Assembly (NCBI RefSeq): GCF_014645375.1
Contig: NZ_BMLT01000001.1
Coordinates: 616,835-680,834, forward strand
Length of the DNA stretch: 64,000 nucleotides
Source of the DNA: Marinobacterium nitratireducens
GTDB lineage: Bacteria; Pseudomonadota; Gammaproteobacteria; Pseudomonadales; Balneatricaceae
Reading direction: 5' to 3'
In this document: positions 45,358-54,344 of the stretch, in pieces
Layout: every line of letters begins with the position of its first letter
Numbering within the stretch: the first letter of the stretch is position 1
Notes under the pieces: model-generated
What the model saw: the letters and a program-made list of their open reading frames with translations, nothing else
What the model was told of the DNA's origin: nothing
The model's database searches: none
Made by a program: the position numbers and the translations under genes

Positions 45358-47231
45358 GCAACCAACTCCTCTCGGCGCGTTCCCGCAGCGGCCCTGACGT
45401 AGTGTCCGTCCTCGACCTCGATCAACGAAGCCGGCGCGTCCGGATGGTGCGTGAACGGTGCGGGCCAGGCCAGCGGATCGGATGCCCGGTCCAGCATCAG
45501 GCGTTCGAAATCCAGCAGATGGTCGGGATTCGGATCCGGCACCGCACTCAGCAGGGCCTGGGTGTAAGGATGCAGCGGCCTGCGGAACAGCAGTTCCTTG
45601 GGCGCCAGCTCCACCAACTGGCCACGACACATCACCGCGATACGATCCGCGATATAGTCCACCACCGCCAGGTTGTGACTGATAAAAAGATAGGTTAATC
45701 CCAGCTGTTTCTGCAGGTCTTTGAGCAGATTGAGTATCTGCGCCTGCACCGAAACATCGAGCGCCGATACCGGCTCGTCGCAGATAATCAGTTCCGGACT
45801 CAGCGCCAGCGCCCTGGCAATGCCGATACGCTGGCGCTGACCACCGGAAAAGCTGTGCGGATAGCGCTGCAGGTAACGCACATCGAGCCCGACCAGTTCC
45901 ATCAGCTCGCGCGCGATGGTCTGACGCTGCCGGCGCGTGCCGACTTTATGGATCACCAGCGGTTCGGTAAGGATGTCATAGATGGTCATGCGCGGGTTGA
46001 GGGACGAGAACGGATCCTGAAAAACGAACTGCATGCGCTGGCGGAAATCCGTGAGCTCCCTGCCGTCGAGCGCCAGCAGGTCGATATCCCGATAACCGTC
46101 ATAAAAGCTGACCTGCCCCTGATCCGGTTTCAGTGCCTGCATCAGAATCTTGCTCAGCGTGGTCTTGCCGCAGCCGCTCTCCCCCACCAGCCCCAGACAC
46201 TCCCCGCGCATGATGTCGAAGCTGACATCGTCCACGGCCTGCACGCGGGTTTCGTGACCGCCGCCGGTGGCGCGGATTCGAAACTGCTTGCGTACGTTGC
46301 GGACGCTGAGAATCGGCCGGTGGCGGTCGTAATCCGCCGGCAGCGGATGCTGTGGCGTATGCAGGTTGTCGGTATTGGGCTTGATCTCGCGTATCGGTAC
46401 CAGGCGCTCGTCCCGGGCCATGTCGAAACGCGGCACCGCACGCAGCAATGCCTTCAGGTAGGGATGGGACGGCTCGCGGAAGATATGGTCCAGCGTGCCG
46501 TATTCCATGACCTCGCCGTGATAGATCACCACCACCTCTTCCGCCATATTGGCCACCACACCGAGGTCGTGGGTGATCAGCAGCAGCGCCATATGCAGCT
46601 CCTGCTGCAGATCGCGGATCTGTTTGAGGATTTGCGCCTGAATGGTGACGTCCAGCGCGGTGGTGGGTTCGTCGGCTATCAGCAGCGCCGGGTGGCAGAC
46701 CAGCGCCATCGCGATCATGGCGCGCTGACGCAGCCCCCCGGACAACTCGAACGGATAGGTACGCAGCGCACGCTGCGGGTCCGGAAATCCCGCCAGGCGC
46801 AGCATCTCGGCGGTCAACTCCAGCGCTTCCGAACGGGTGACCGCGCGATGCAGGCTGAGCGCCTCGGAAATCTGATCGCCGATGGTATGCAACGCCGAGA
46901 GCGAGGTATTGGGTTCGGGAAAGATGATCGAAATGCGCCCGCCGCGAATCTCGCGCATCTGCACGCTGTTGCGGTCCAGTGCCGCAATATCGGTGATCTG
47001 CCCCGAAGCCGGGTCGCGCAACAGAATCTCGCCGGTATCGATGGTGCCGGCCTTGGGCAGCAGCCCCATGATGGCCTGACTGATGACCGACTTGCCGGAG
47101 CCGGACTCACCGACGAGCGCCACCGAAGCGCCGGGGTCTATGGTGAACGAGACGCCCTTCACCGCCTCGACCACCCCCTCCGGCAGACGAAAGGAAACCC
47201 GCAAATCCCTGACCGCTAATAGGTGATCCAA
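45354..47231 (-). CDS. Fused double ABC ATPase (DppD-DppF type)
   Basis: 625-aa protein joining two oligopeptide-type ATPases, as in YejF. First half has Walker [10 protein letters not shown], signature [16 protein letters not shown] and Walker [13 protein letters not shown]; second half has [24 protein letters not shown] and [12 protein letters not shown]. The C-terminal half ends with oligopeptide-specific [15 protein letters not shown]. Both halves look intact. First gene of the operon, beginning 26 nt after an 8-3-8 palindrome. Confidence 0.95.
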   Translation of the reverse strand: MDHLLAVRDLRVSFRLPEGVVEAVKGVSFTIDPGASVALVGESGSGKSVISQAIMGLLPKAGTIDTGEILLRDPASGQITDIAALDRNSVQMREIRGGRISIIFPEPNTSLSALHTIGDQISEALSLHRAVTRSEALELTAEMLRLAGFPDPQRALRTYPFELSGGLRQRAMIAMALVCHPALLIADEPTTALDVTIQAQILKQIRDLQQELHMALLLITHDLGVVANMAEEVVVIYHGEVMEYGTLDHIFREPSHPYLKALLRAVPRFDMARDERLVPIREIKPNTDNLHTPQHPLPADYDRHRPILSVRNVRKQFRIRATGGGHETRVQAVDDVSFDIMRGECLGLVGESGCGKTTLSKILMQALKPDQGQVSFYDGYRDIDLLALDGRELTDFRQRMQFVFQDPFSSLNPRMTIYDILTEPLVIHKVGTRRQRQTIARELMELVGLDVRYLQRYPHSFSGGQRQRIGIARALALSPELIICDEPVSALDVSVQAQILNLLKDLQKQLGLTYLFISHNLAVVDYIADRIAVMCRGQLVELAPKELLFRRPLHPYTQALLSAVPDPNPDHLLDFERLMLDRASDPLAWPAPFTHHPDAPASLIEVEDGHYVRAAAGTRREELVA

Positions 47232-47256
47232 AACCCGCTCACTCCCTTCCTTATTA

Positions 47257-47275
47257 ATAACCTAGTGTAGGTTAT
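47257..47275. promoter_or_regulatory. Perfect 8-3-8 palindrome upstream of the peptide-ABC operon
   Basis: ATAACCTA-GTG-TAGGTTAT lies 26-44 nt before the ATPase start, in a short AT-rich stretch of otherwise GC-rich DNA. Position and symmetry fit an operator or promoter overlap for the transporter operon. Regulator unknown. Confidence 0.6.
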
Positions 47276-47363
47276 AGTCAGAGGAGCGGGCGGCGTCCAC
47301 GTTCAGCTGTCGCAAGGGCGCGACAATTGATACTCAGAGCGCCGCTGTTGGCCGACCCGTGGG

Positions 47364-48116
47364 TCAACCGGAGGGCTGACGGGCGATGGCGTCGACGATA
47401 TCCATCACCATCTCGGCGGAGTGCCTGGCCGCCGTTTCGAGGAACTGCTCGAACGACAGGTTCGACTCCTTGCCGGCAATGTCCGACAACGCCCGGATGA
47501 TAATGAAGGGGGTATCAAAACGATGGCAGGTTTGGGCAATCGCCGCCGCTTCCATCTCCACCGCCTTCATGGCCGGAAACAGCACACGCGTCCTGGCAAC
47601 CCGCTCGGGGCAGTTCATGAAGCTGTCGCCGGTGGCAATCAGGCCGCGAACGGTTTTCACACCCTGGCGCTTGCCGATGCAACGCTCGGCGATCTGCGCC
47701 AGCAACGGGTCCGGCTCGAAAGCGGCCGGCAGGCCCGGTACCTGGCCCGGCTCATAACCGAACACGGTGACATCGACGTCGTGGTGCCGCACCTCGGTTG
47801 AAATGACCACATCGCCGACATCCAGCGCCGGATCGAAACCGCCGGCCGAGCCGGTATTGATAACGCAATCAGGCGCGAACACCTGCAACAGCAGTGCCGT
47901 GCTGATTGCCGCATTGACCTTGCCGATACCCGATTGCAGCAGCACCACCGGCTGGCCGTGCAACTTGCCGGTATAGAATGAATAACCGGCAAATCGCTGT
48001 TCCTCACAGCCGTCGATGGCCGACTTGAGCAGTTCGACCTCCTGATCCATGGCACCGATAATACCGATGCTGACCCTGTCCTTGCGCTTGATGATATCTG
48101 CGAGGCACTTGCTCAT
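47364..48116 (-). CDS. mtnN: 5'-methylthioadenosine/S-adenosylhomocysteine nucleosidase
   Basis: 250-aa nucleosidase cleaving MTA, SAH and 5'-deoxyadenosine, in methionine salvage and autoinducer-2 precursor formation. The family core begins VSIGIIGAMDQEVELL and has NTGSAGGFDP, VEMEAAAIAQTC (catalytic Glu region) and IRALSDIAG (catalytic Asp). The N-terminus carries about 14 extra residues over E. coli MtnN (232 aa), since the family start position is a GTC (not a start codon) here, so ATG 48116 is used. Monocistronic. Confidence 0.95.
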   Translation of the reverse strand: MSKCLADIIKRKDRVSIGIIGAMDQEVELLKSAIDGCEEQRFAGYSFYTGKLHGQPVVLLQSGIGKVNAAISTALLLQVFAPDCVINTGSAGGFDPALDVGDVVISTEVRHHDVDVTVFGYEPGQVPGLPAAFEPDPLLAQIAERCIGKRQGVKTVRGLIATGDSFMNCPERVARTRVLFPAMKAVEMEAAAIAQTCHRFDTPFIIIRALSDIAGKESNLSFEQFLETAARHSAEMVMDIVDAIARQPSG

Positions 48117-48370
48117 CTAATGTGACTACCGTCTTGCTTTATATGTTGTTGTAGGATGATGTCCGATGCGCGCACGGCACTGGCCGCTCTTTGCGGCACG
48201 ACCGACACGGCGAACAGCCGGCGGCGGGTGCAAAAACACTGACACGCACGGTTCTTCTGCTCTCTTCAGGCGTAAGGATACGCAATTTGAAACCCATACA
48301 GAATAGTACAGGCCATGAATTTACAGCTAAATATCGCCTATCTGCATCGATCTGAGTGGTAGCGATAACG

Positions 48371-49108
48371 TCAGTCGACGGGATACAGCCCGGCCCAGCC
48401 GAACTCGGTAAACAGGCCGTCGCAGTAGGCGTCGACACCGCTGCGCAATTCGACCCTTGCCCCGCTGACCGGATGCTCGAATACCAGGCCTGTCGCCATC
48501 AGCAGCAGGCGTTCGAGGCCGAAACGATCGCGAAACAGTTGATTGTGCTTGCCATCGCCGTAGCGGGTGTCGCCGACCAGCGGGTGAAAGATGTGCTTGA
48601 GGTGGCGACGGATCTGGTGCTTGCGACCGCTTTTGGGCCGTACTTCCACCAGCGAGTAGCGCGCGGTCTGATAACGGCCGACCGGAACCGGCAGTTCGAC
48701 CGTTCCCAGGCGCCGGTATTCGCTGACGGCTTCCTTGGCGGGCTTGTCGGGGTCGGCAAAAGGGTCGGCCTTCTTGTCATGAATCGGCTTGAGCGGATAG
48801 TCGATCACCCCCTCCTGCTCGGTATAGCCGCGCACCACGCACAGATAGGTCTTTTCCACGCGCCGCTCTGCAAAGGCGGCATTCATCGCCTGAGCGGCTT
48901 CTTTCTGCTTGCCGAACAACAATACCCCGGAGGTGGCGCGGTCGAGACGGTGGATGGTATAGACCGTCGAATCGAGATACTGCTTCAGCAAGCTGACTGC
49001 GTTGGGGGTTTTTCGCGGCGCTATCCAGCTTGGATGAACCAAAAGCCCGGAAGGCTTGTCTATGGCAATTAGATAATCGTCCTCGAAGAGGATTTTAAGA
49101 TCTGACAT
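48371..49108 (-). CDS. truC: tRNA pseudouridine(65) synthase
   Basis: 245-aa RluA-family pseudouridine synthase. The catalytic Asp is in [15 protein letters not shown] (about residue 54), and [19 protein letters not shown] is motif III. The N-terminus [20 protein letters not shown] and the absence of an S4 domain point to TruC, which modifies U65 in tRNA-Ile1 and tRNA-Asp. There is no clear ribosome binding site before ATG 49108. The tRNA-Ser gene follows closely upstream on the same strand. Confidence 0.93.
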   Translation of the reverse strand: MSDLKILFEDDYLIAIDKPSGLLVHPSWIAPRKTPNAVSLLKQYLDSTVYTIHRLDRATSGVLLFGKQKEAAQAMNAAFAERRVEKTYLCVVRGYTEQEGVIDYPLKPIHDKKADPFADPDKPAKEAVSEYRRLGTVELPVPVGRYQTARYSLVEVRPKSGRKHQIRRHLKHIFHPLVGDTRYGDGKHNQLFRDRFGLERLLLMATGLVFEHPVSGARVELRSGVDAYCDGLFTEFGWAGLYPVD

Positions 49109-49210
49109 CGCTCGGGAGACTTAGTGGAGTCGCGTTTCGCCCCACCGGGTCCGAAGCACGGGGCCGGTCCAGACGAATGAGGAAAAACCGAGACTTGAAC
49201 AAGAGAGAAG

Positions 49211-49298
49211 TGGCGGTAGGGCAGGGATTTGAACCCTGGGAACCTGACGGTTCGCCGGTTTTCGAAACCGGTGCTTTCGGCCACTCAGCCACCCTACC
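49211..49298 (-). tRNA. tRNA-Ser (CGA)
   Basis: 88-nt gene including encoded CCA. Acceptor stem GGTAGGG / CCCTACC, D-arm GGCTGAGTGGCC, anticodon stem CCGGT with loop TTTCGAA / ACCGG (anticodon CGA, positions 34-36), a long class II variable arm (CGAACCGTCAGGTTCC), and T-loop GGTTCAAATCC. The long variable arm and CGA anticodon identify Ser. Reads minus strand toward truC. Confidence 0.97.
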
Positions 49299-49314
49299 GC
49301 TGAATGCGGGGCGT

Positions 49315-49342
49315 AGTTTACTTGGAATCATGCAGATGTCAA
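49315..49342 (-). promoter_or_regulatory. Promoter for tRNA-Ser
   Basis: TTGACA (49342-49337) and TAAACT (49320-49315) with a 16-nt spacer, followed by a GC-rich discriminator typical of stringently controlled stable-RNA promoters. Confidence 0.7.
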
Positions 49343-49539
49343 ACAAGGAATGGAGGATACTGCCTATCGACACCTACAATGCTGTGATTTGGCACCCGAG
49401 CCGGCTGCACGCTGTAACATCGAGCCCGACACCGGGCGTTATCAGCGTTGCTGAGCCGGTTGCGTAAGCCGGTTCGCTTGAAATTTAAATTTTTACCGTC
49501 ATTATCAATCCCAGTAGCAAGAAATCTTCGAGGGAAACC

Positions 49540-50214
49540 ATGCGAAACGTTCGTACCGTAAACAACGATGCCTATCGCGCAGAAAGCGCAGGCGCGCTAT
49601 CGACCAACAAGGTCCTGCGCAACACCTACTTCCTGCTCGGCCTGACACTGGCCTGGTCCGCGCTGATTGCCGGCGTCTCCGCTGCGTTGGCGCTGCCCCA
49701 TCCGGGCCTGATCATTACACTGGTGGGCTTCTACGGACTGCTGTTCCTGACCGAGAAGAACCGCAACAGCTCGCTCGGCCTGCTGTTCGTATTCCTGCTG
49801 ACCGGCTTCATGGGCTACACACTCGGCCCGATCCTCAACATGTTCATGGCCCGCGGCGGCACGGACATCGTGATGATGGCGCTGGGCGGCACCGCCCTCA
49901 CCTTCTTCACCACCTCCGCCTACGCCCTGACCACCAAGCGTGACCTGTCCTTCATCGGCGGCATGCTGATGGCTGGTTTCGTGGTGCTGCTGGTGGCGGT
50001 AATCGCTAACATCTTCCTGCAGATGCCGGCACTGTCGCTGGCGATCAGCGCGATGTTCATTCTGTTCTCCTCCGGCGCCATCCTGCTGACCACCCAGCAG
50101 ATCGTGCGCGGCGGCGAGACCAACTACATCTCCGCGACCGTGACCCTGTACGTGTCGATCTACAACATCTTCATCAGCCTGCTGCAGCTGCTGGGCCTGA
50201 GCAGCAGCGACTGA
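49540..50214 (+). CDS. yccA: Bax inhibitor-1/YccA-family membrane protein
   Basis: 224-aa inner-membrane protein with about seven transmembrane helices, a TMBIM/BI-1 relative. In E. coli YccA is a substrate and modulator of FtsH. Family landmarks: a cytosolic N-terminus of about 25 residues, then NTYFLLGLTLAWSALIAG and a C-terminal ISATVTLYVSIYNIFISLLQ. Adjacent tRNA-Ser upstream and the tus operon downstream form a block conserved in pseudomonads. Followed by a clear terminator. Confidence 0.93.
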   Translation: MRNVRTVNNDAYRAESAGALSTNKVLRNTYFLLGLTLAWSALIAGVSAALALPHPGLIITLVGFYGLLFLTEKNRNSSLGLLFVFLLTGFMGYTLGPILNMFMARGGTDIVMMALGGTALTFFTTSAYALTTKRDLSFIGGMLMAGFVVLLVAVIANIFLQMPALSLAISAMFILFSSGAILLTTQQIVRGGETNYISATVTLYVSIYNIFISLLQLLGLSSSD

Positions 50215-50239
50215 TCCTGAGGTTCCAGGGCCTTCCCAA

Positions 50240-50267
50240 CCCCGCCATCTTTGCTAAGATGGCGGGG
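50240..50267 (+). terminator. Rho-independent terminator after yccA
   Basis: CCCCGCCATCTT-TGCT-AAGATGGCGGGG, 12-bp perfect stem with a T-rich run (CTTTTGTTT) behind, 25 nt after the stop. Confidence 0.9.
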
Positions 50268-50304
50268 CTTTTGTTTACTGTTTTAGAAATCCGGCAATAC
50301 CACG

Positions 50305-50340
50305 GTAGGGTGGATCAAGGCGCGCAGCGTCCGATCCACC
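50305..50340. repeat. GTAGGGTGGATC hairpin repeat
   Basis: GTAGGGTGGATC...GATCCACC: arms GGTGGATC (50309-50316) and GATCCACC (50333-50340). It resembles dispersed hairpin repeats common in gammaproteobacterial genomes, in the same style as the GTAGGATGGGT elements but not identical. Confidence 0.6.
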
Positions 50341-50448
50341 ATAAAGCCTTCGTCGCCCGAGGCTAGCAACGGTCCGAGCCCAAGAGCCGGCTTAGGTTAC
50401 AGTCGGATGTTGCGATAACCGGACAGCGCGGATTTCGCCTGTCGGCGA

Positions 50449-50482
50449 CTTACTTTTCTTTGCTCGTGCAAAGAAAAGTAAG
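50449..50482. repeat. Long perfect hairpin in repeat-like region
   Basis: CTTACTTTTCTTTG-CTCGTG-CAAAGAAAAGTAAG: 14-bp perfect arms and a 6-nt loop. The sequence after it (50483-50650, with AAGTCTTTTCCGG / CAAAAGACTCCC arms) is non-coding. From general knowledge this hairpin type recurs in many Pseudomonas-like genomes as an intergenic repeat. Confidence 0.65.
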
Positions 50483-50796
50483 CAAAAGAAAGCACGCCCG
50501 AAGACGCCTGTTCGCTGCGCGCTGGAAGTCTTTTCCGGGCGCCGCTCACGGCACATCCCTGTGCCGGATCGGCGGCTCGGCATCCATGCCTCGCCCCTTA
50601 CGGGCCTGATCGCAAAAGACTCCCAGTGCTCGCCGGCGCCTTACGGGACCTCAGTACCAGCATAAACAATCTGGAAATGCTGCGGTAGCGGTCCAGGGCA
50701 TCCAAAGCACGGAGGGTTTTCAATTCAAATGTGCGAAATGATCCCCCATTCTCGATCAGCCGCAAGAATTTTTTTACCTGAACACAACGAGTTGCC
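50483..50796. other. Intergenic region before the tus operon
   Basis: About 310 nt with no gene. The first half continues the repeat family of the 50449-50482 hairpin; the second half, from about 50650, is AT-richer and should hold the tusD promoter, though no single box pair stands out. The ATG at 50797 has no strong ribosome binding site. Confidence 0.5.
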
Positions 50797-51189
50797 ATGA
50801 ACTTTTCACTGCTCGTATACGCCGCTCCCCACAGCCGGCAGGCCGCCGAGACCGCCTATCGCTTCGCCGTCGCCGCACTCGCTCAGGGCCACGGAATCCA
50901 CCGCGTATTCTTCTACGGCGATGGCGTCCACAACGGCTCGGCACTGGCATCGCCGCCACAGGACGAGTGTGACCTGCCGGCACGCTGGCAGGCACTAGCC
51001 AAGGAGCATGAGCTGGATCTGGTGGTGTGCATCGCCGCCGCGGTCCGGCGCGGCGTACTCGACGCCAACGAGGCCCGCCGTTACGAAAAGCCCGGTCACA
51101 ACCTGCGCGAGGGCTTCGAACTTTCCGGACTCGGACAGCTCGCCGAAGCGGCGATCCATTCGGACCGGCTGATCACCTTCGGAGCCTGA
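50797..51189 (+). CDS. tusD: Sulfurtransferase complex subunit TusD
   Basis: 130-aa DsrE-family protein. Sulfur carrier Cys in LDLVVCIAAAVRRGV (about residue 78), as in TusD/DsrE. In TusBCD it accepts persulfide from TusA and passes it to TusE for 2-thiolation of tRNA wobble uridine. ATG 50797 begins the strand MNFSLLVYAAPHSRQAAETA. It starts tusD-tusC-tusB-tusE; each gene is 1-2 nt apart. Confidence 0.95.
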   Translation: MNFSLLVYAAPHSRQAAETAYRFAVAALAQGHGIHRVFFYGDGVHNGSALASPPQDECDLPARWQALAKEHELDLVVCIAAAVRRGVLDANEARRYEKPGHNLREGFELSGLGQLAEAAIHSDRLITFGA

Positions 51190-51190
51190 T

Positions 51191-51556
51191 ATGAGCCATT
51201 CGAAAACCTTCCTGATCATCAGCCGCCGCCCGCCCTACGGCAGCAGTCATGCACGGGATGCGCTCGACACCGCGCTGACAACGGCAGTGTTCGAGCAACC
51301 GGTGGCCATGCTGTTCCAGGGTGATGGCGTCCTTCAGCTGCTCAAGGGCCAGGAGCCCGCCGCTGTCCGGCAGAAAAACCTTGGCGCGACGCTCAGCGCC
51401 CTGCCCATGTACGACATCGAAAATCTGTACGCCTGTGCCGACGCGCTGGCGCAGCGAGGCCTGACGCAGGACGATCTGATCCTGCCGGTGCAGCCGCTCG
51501 ACCGGGCCGGTATCGCCGCGCTGATCCGAAACCATGATGTGGTATTGAATTTCTGA
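51191..51556 (+). CDS. tusC: Sulfurtransferase complex subunit TusC
   Basis: 121-aa DsrF-family subunit: KTFLIISRRPPYGSSHARDALDT and the tail AALIRNHDVVLNF match the family. It lacks a catalytic Cys in the DsrE position and acts structurally in the TusBCD hexamer. It begins 1 nt after the tusD stop. Confidence 0.93.
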   Translation: MSHSKTFLIISRRPPYGSSHARDALDTALTTAVFEQPVAMLFQGDGVLQLLKGQEPAAVRQKNLGATLSALPMYDIENLYACADALAQRGLTQDDLILPVQPLDRAGIAALIRNHDVVLNF

Positions 51557-51557
51557 C

Positions 51558-51839
51558 ATGACCCTGCACACCCTGAACCGCCCCCCCTCCGACCGCGCGC
51601 TGCTGGACGACTGCATCGCAGCGCTGGTCGCCGACGACACCCTGCTGTTGCTGGAAGATGGCGTCTACTGCGCCCTCGCGGGTCTCGAACTTCCCGCCGG
51701 CGTGCGCTGCGTGGCCCTCGCCGCCGATGTCGCCGCCCGCGGCATCGGCGATCGCCTGGCGACGGGCATCGAGGTGGTCGACGACATCGGTTTCGTCGAA
51801 CTCTGCTGCCACCACAGCCGCGTGGCGAGCTGGTTCTGA
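51558..51839 (+). CDS. tusB: Sulfurtransferase complex subunit TusB
   Basis: 93-aa DsrH-family subunit; MTLHTLNRPPSDRALLDDCIAAL and VVDDIGFVELCCHHSRVASWF are typical. The smallest subunit of the complex. It begins 1 nt after tusC, and tusE follows after 2 nt. Confidence 0.93.
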   Translation: MTLHTLNRPPSDRALLDDCIAALVADDTLLLLEDGVYCALAGLELPAGVRCVALAADVAARGIGDRLATGIEVVDDIGFVELCCHHSRVASWF

Positions 51840-51841
51840 TC

Positions 51842-52177
51842 ATGGCGACGCTGGAGATCGAAGGCCGGCTCATCGAGCTGGACAACGAAGGCTACCTGCG
51901 GGACCTCGACTGCTGGTCCCCGGCTGTCGCCCGGGCGCTGGCGCAGCGAGAGCCGCTCGAACTGACCGACGCCCACTGGGAAGTGATCGAGGTACTGCGG
52001 GACTTTTACCTGCGCTTCGAGCACGCACCGGCGATGCGCCCGCTGGTCAAGGCGGTGGCGCAGCAACTCGGCCCCGACAAAGGGCGCAGCATATACCTGA
52101 TGAAGCTCTTCCCCGAGAGCCCGGCCAAGGTCGCCGCACGCCTCGCCGGGCTGCCCAAACCCACCAACTGCCTGTAG
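51842..52177 (+). CDS. tusE: Sulfur acceptor TusE (DsrC-family)
   Basis: 111-aa DsrC-like protein that receives persulfide from TusBCD and presents it to MnmA. The C-terminal arm ends GLPKPTNCL, with the penultimate reactive Cys; the second Cys of true DsrC (11 residues earlier) is absent, fitting TusE. The body includes IELDNEGYLRDLDCWSPAVA. With mnmH elsewhere in the window, both ends of tRNA thio- to selenouridine chemistry are represented. Confidence 0.95.
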   Translation: MATLEIEGRLIELDNEGYLRDLDCWSPAVARALAQREPLELTDAHWEVIEVLRDFYLRFEHAPAMRPLVKAVAQQLGPDKGRSIYLMKLFPESPAKVAARLAGLPKPTNCL

Positions 52178-52183
52178 ACCACC

Positions 52184-53116
52184 ATGACACTACCCCGCAT
52201 CGCTTTTCTCGGCATCGGCCTGATGGGTCGCCCCATGGCAACCAACCTGCTGCGCGCCGGCTACCCGCTCAACGCCTGGAACCGGTCGCCGGCCAAGGCC
52301 GAAGCTCTGACCGGCGACGGTGCCCGCGCCTGCGCCAGCCCGGGCGAAGCAGTCGCCGATGCCGATATCGTCATCAGCATGCTGGAGAACGGCCCGGTGG
52401 TGGAGGCGGTGTTACTGGCGCCGGAAACCCTCGAAGCCCTGAAACCCGGCTCCCTGGTGATCGACATGAGCTCGATACCGCCTGAAATGGCCAAGCGTCA
52501 CGGCACCCTGCTGACCGGGCGCGGCATCGGCTACCTCGACGCGCCGGTTTCCGGCGGAACCGTTGGCGCCGAACAGGCTTCGCTGTCGATCATGGCCGGC
52601 GGCAGTCGCGAAGACTTCGAGCGCGCCCGCGCCCTGTTCGACGTCCTCGGCAAGGCCGCAACCTATATCGGTCCGACCGGTTCGGGTCAGCTGGCAAAGT
52701 GCGCCAACCAGGCGATCGTCGGTATAACCATTGGCGCCGTAGCCGAAGCCCTGCTGCTGGCGGCCAAAGGCGGCGCCGACCCGGCGGCGGTACGAGAGGC
52801 CTTGCTCGGCGGGTTCGCCGGCAGCCGGATCCTGGAGCTACACGGCGAGCGCATGATCGAGCGCGCTTTCGTTCCCGGCGCCACCGCCCGGGTTCAGCTC
52901 AAGGACCTGACCACCATCCTCGATACCGCCCGGGATGAGTCGCTGCATCTGCCGCTAACGCAGCAGGTCTTCGAGCAATACCGCCAGCTGGTCGACAGCG
53001 GCCTGGAGGGCGTCGATCACAGCGGCCTGCTGCTGCAACTCGAAGCCCTCAATACACCGGCACGCCTCAACGACAAACCCACCCGCGGCGCCGGCAGCGA
53101 TGGCGCGCAGGGCTGA
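52184..53116 (+). CDS. Beta-hydroxyacid dehydrogenase (GarR/3-HIBADH family), paralog 2
   Basis: 310-aa NAD(P)-dependent enzyme. Rossmann motif FLGIGLMGRPMATNLL, substrate motif DAPVSGGTVGAEQASL, and catalytic Lys in GSGQLAKCANQAIVG. The C-terminus has a poorly conserved Gly/Asp-rich extension. It begins 7 nt after tusE and is likely on the same transcript, although unrelated in function. Compare paralog 1 at 39523-40392. Confidence 0.92.
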   Translation: MTLPRIAFLGIGLMGRPMATNLLRAGYPLNAWNRSPAKAEALTGDGARACASPGEAVADADIVISMLENGPVVEAVLLAPETLEALKPGSLVIDMSSIPPEMAKRHGTLLTGRGIGYLDAPVSGGTVGAEQASLSIMAGGSREDFERARALFDVLGKAATYIGPTGSGQLAKCANQAIVGITIGAVAEALLLAAKGGADPAAVREALLGGFAGSRILELHGERMIERAFVPGATARVQLKDLTTILDTARDESLHLPLTQQVFEQYRQLVDSGLEGVDHSGLLLQLEALNTPARLNDKPTRGAGSDGAQG

Positions 53117-53287
53117 GCCGCTGTAGCACGGGAAGCCAGCCCGGTTATGCCAGCTGTCGAATCTTTCAAGGCTTGCGCGGCTGTGGGATACTCCGGTATC
53201 GCAAGCCGGCAACTGATTCCGTAACAGGGAACGTCGAAAACCCGGCGACCACCGCGGTTTTCACACAGAACAACGGGAGTTTTCGCT

Positions 53288-53854
53288 ATGAGTCTCGAAG
53301 CAGCAGCCGCACAACTGCAGGCACTGGAAAAGCACAACGGTCAGCTTCGCAAAAAGGATGACAGCGACAGGCGCGCTTCGGGGCAGGAAGACGTCGCCTA
53401 CCACCAGTGGGCGACCTTCAAGGTCGACGACGAACTGTTCGGCATCGACGTCATGCAGGTCAAGGAAGTGCTGCGCTTTTCTGAAATCACGCCGGTTCCC
53501 GGCGCCGAGCACTTCATCCTGGGCATCATCAACCTGCGCGGCAACGTGGTAACCGTGATCGACACCCGGCGCCTGTTCGGGCTGCCCGATACCGACGTCA
53601 GCGACGAGACCCGCGTCATCGTCGTCGAGTTCAACGACCAGGAAGTGATTGGTCTGGTGGTCGACAGCGTCGACGAAGTGATCAACCTGCCTCAGAACGA
53701 AGTCGAACGGGCACCGAACGTATCCGGTGACGAGACCAGCCGCCGCTTTGTCCAGGGAGTGTGCTACCACAACGACCTGCTGATCATTCTGCTGGACCTG
53801 AGCAAAATGTTGCTGAGCATCACACCGGACAGCAACGAAGACGCGGCCTACTGA
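53288..53854 (+). CDS. cheW: Chemotaxis coupling protein CheW
   Basis: 188-aa CheW-domain protein. After a polar N-terminal extension of about 35 residues comes the double SH3-like fold: QWATFKVDDELFGIDVMQVKEVL, TPVPGAEHFILGIINLRGNVVTVID and DSVDEVINL. It links receptors to CheA. No CheA or receptor gene is adjacent, so it is an isolated copy, as commonly occurs. Confidence 0.93.
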   Translation: MSLEAAAAQLQALEKHNGQLRKKDDSDRRASGQEDVAYHQWATFKVDDELFGIDVMQVKEVLRFSEITPVPGAEHFILGIINLRGNVVTVIDTRRLFGLPDTDVSDETRVIVVEFNDQEVIGLVVDSVDEVINLPQNEVERAPNVSGDETSRRFVQGVCYHNDLLIILLDLSKMLLSITPDSNEDAAY

Positions 53855-53873
53855 GACCGGCCTCGGCCCCGTC

Positions 53874-54293
53874 CTACTCCCCCTGCAGCGTCACCACCAG
53901 GCGTCGGCTGCCCCCGTGGTCGCGATGCTCGCACAGGTAGATGCCTTGCCAGGTCCCGAGGTTGAACCGGCCATCGGTGATCGGAACCGTCACCGATGAC
54001 CCCAGCAGGCTCGCCTTGAGATGGGCCGGCATATCGTCCGGCCCTTCGTCGCGATGACGATACCAGGACTCGTTCTCCGGCACCGCACGGCTGAAATGAC
54101 CCTCGAAATCATCCCGCACGCTGGGGTCGGCATTTTCATTGATGGTGAGAGACGCCGAGGTGTGCTGAATGAATATATGCGCAAGGCCAATGCGCAGTTG
54201 CCGCAGATCCGGCAGTTGCTGAAGGATTTCCTCGGTCACGATATGAAAGCCCCGCGACCGGGGTCTGAGTCGGATTTCGGTTTGTTTCCACAT
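53874..54293 (-). CDS. YjbQ/UPF0047-family protein
   Basis: 139-aa YjbQ family protein (secondary thiamine-phosphate-synthase-like fold). Family blocks HIVTEEILQQLPDLRQLRIGLAHIFIQHTSASL, NENADPSVRDDFEGHFSRAVPENESWYRH and FNLGTWQGIYLCEHRDHGGSR are all there. Start 54293 gives the family length (138 in E. coli); an upstream ATG adds 16 odd residues. Physiological role is uncertain; weak thiamine phosphate synthase activity has been reported in the family. Confidence 0.9.
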   Translation of the reverse strand: MWKQTEIRLRPRSRGFHIVTEEILQQLPDLRQLRIGLAHIFIQHTSASLTINENADPSVRDDFEGHFSRAVPENESWYRHRDEGPDDMPAHLKASLLGSSVTVPITDGRFNLGTWQGIYLCEHRDHGGSRRLVVTLQGE

Positions 54294-54344
54294 CGAGCTG
54301 TTTCCGCAGCGCGCCCGGGAGGCGCAGGTTTGACCTGGCAATAC

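Noticed and set aside
45358-45630. N-terminal extension of the family 5 binding protein
   Set aside because: It overlaps the ATPase frame and lacks a signal peptide; the ATG at 45357 starts one.
48139-48438. 99-codon minus-strand ORF between mtnN and truC
   Set aside because: Overlaps the end of truC in another frame, no ribosome binding site, Cys/Arg-rich random look.
49211-49298. tRNA as an integration site for an island
   Set aside because: Flanking genes are core (truC, yccA, tus); no integrase or direct repeat of the tRNA end.
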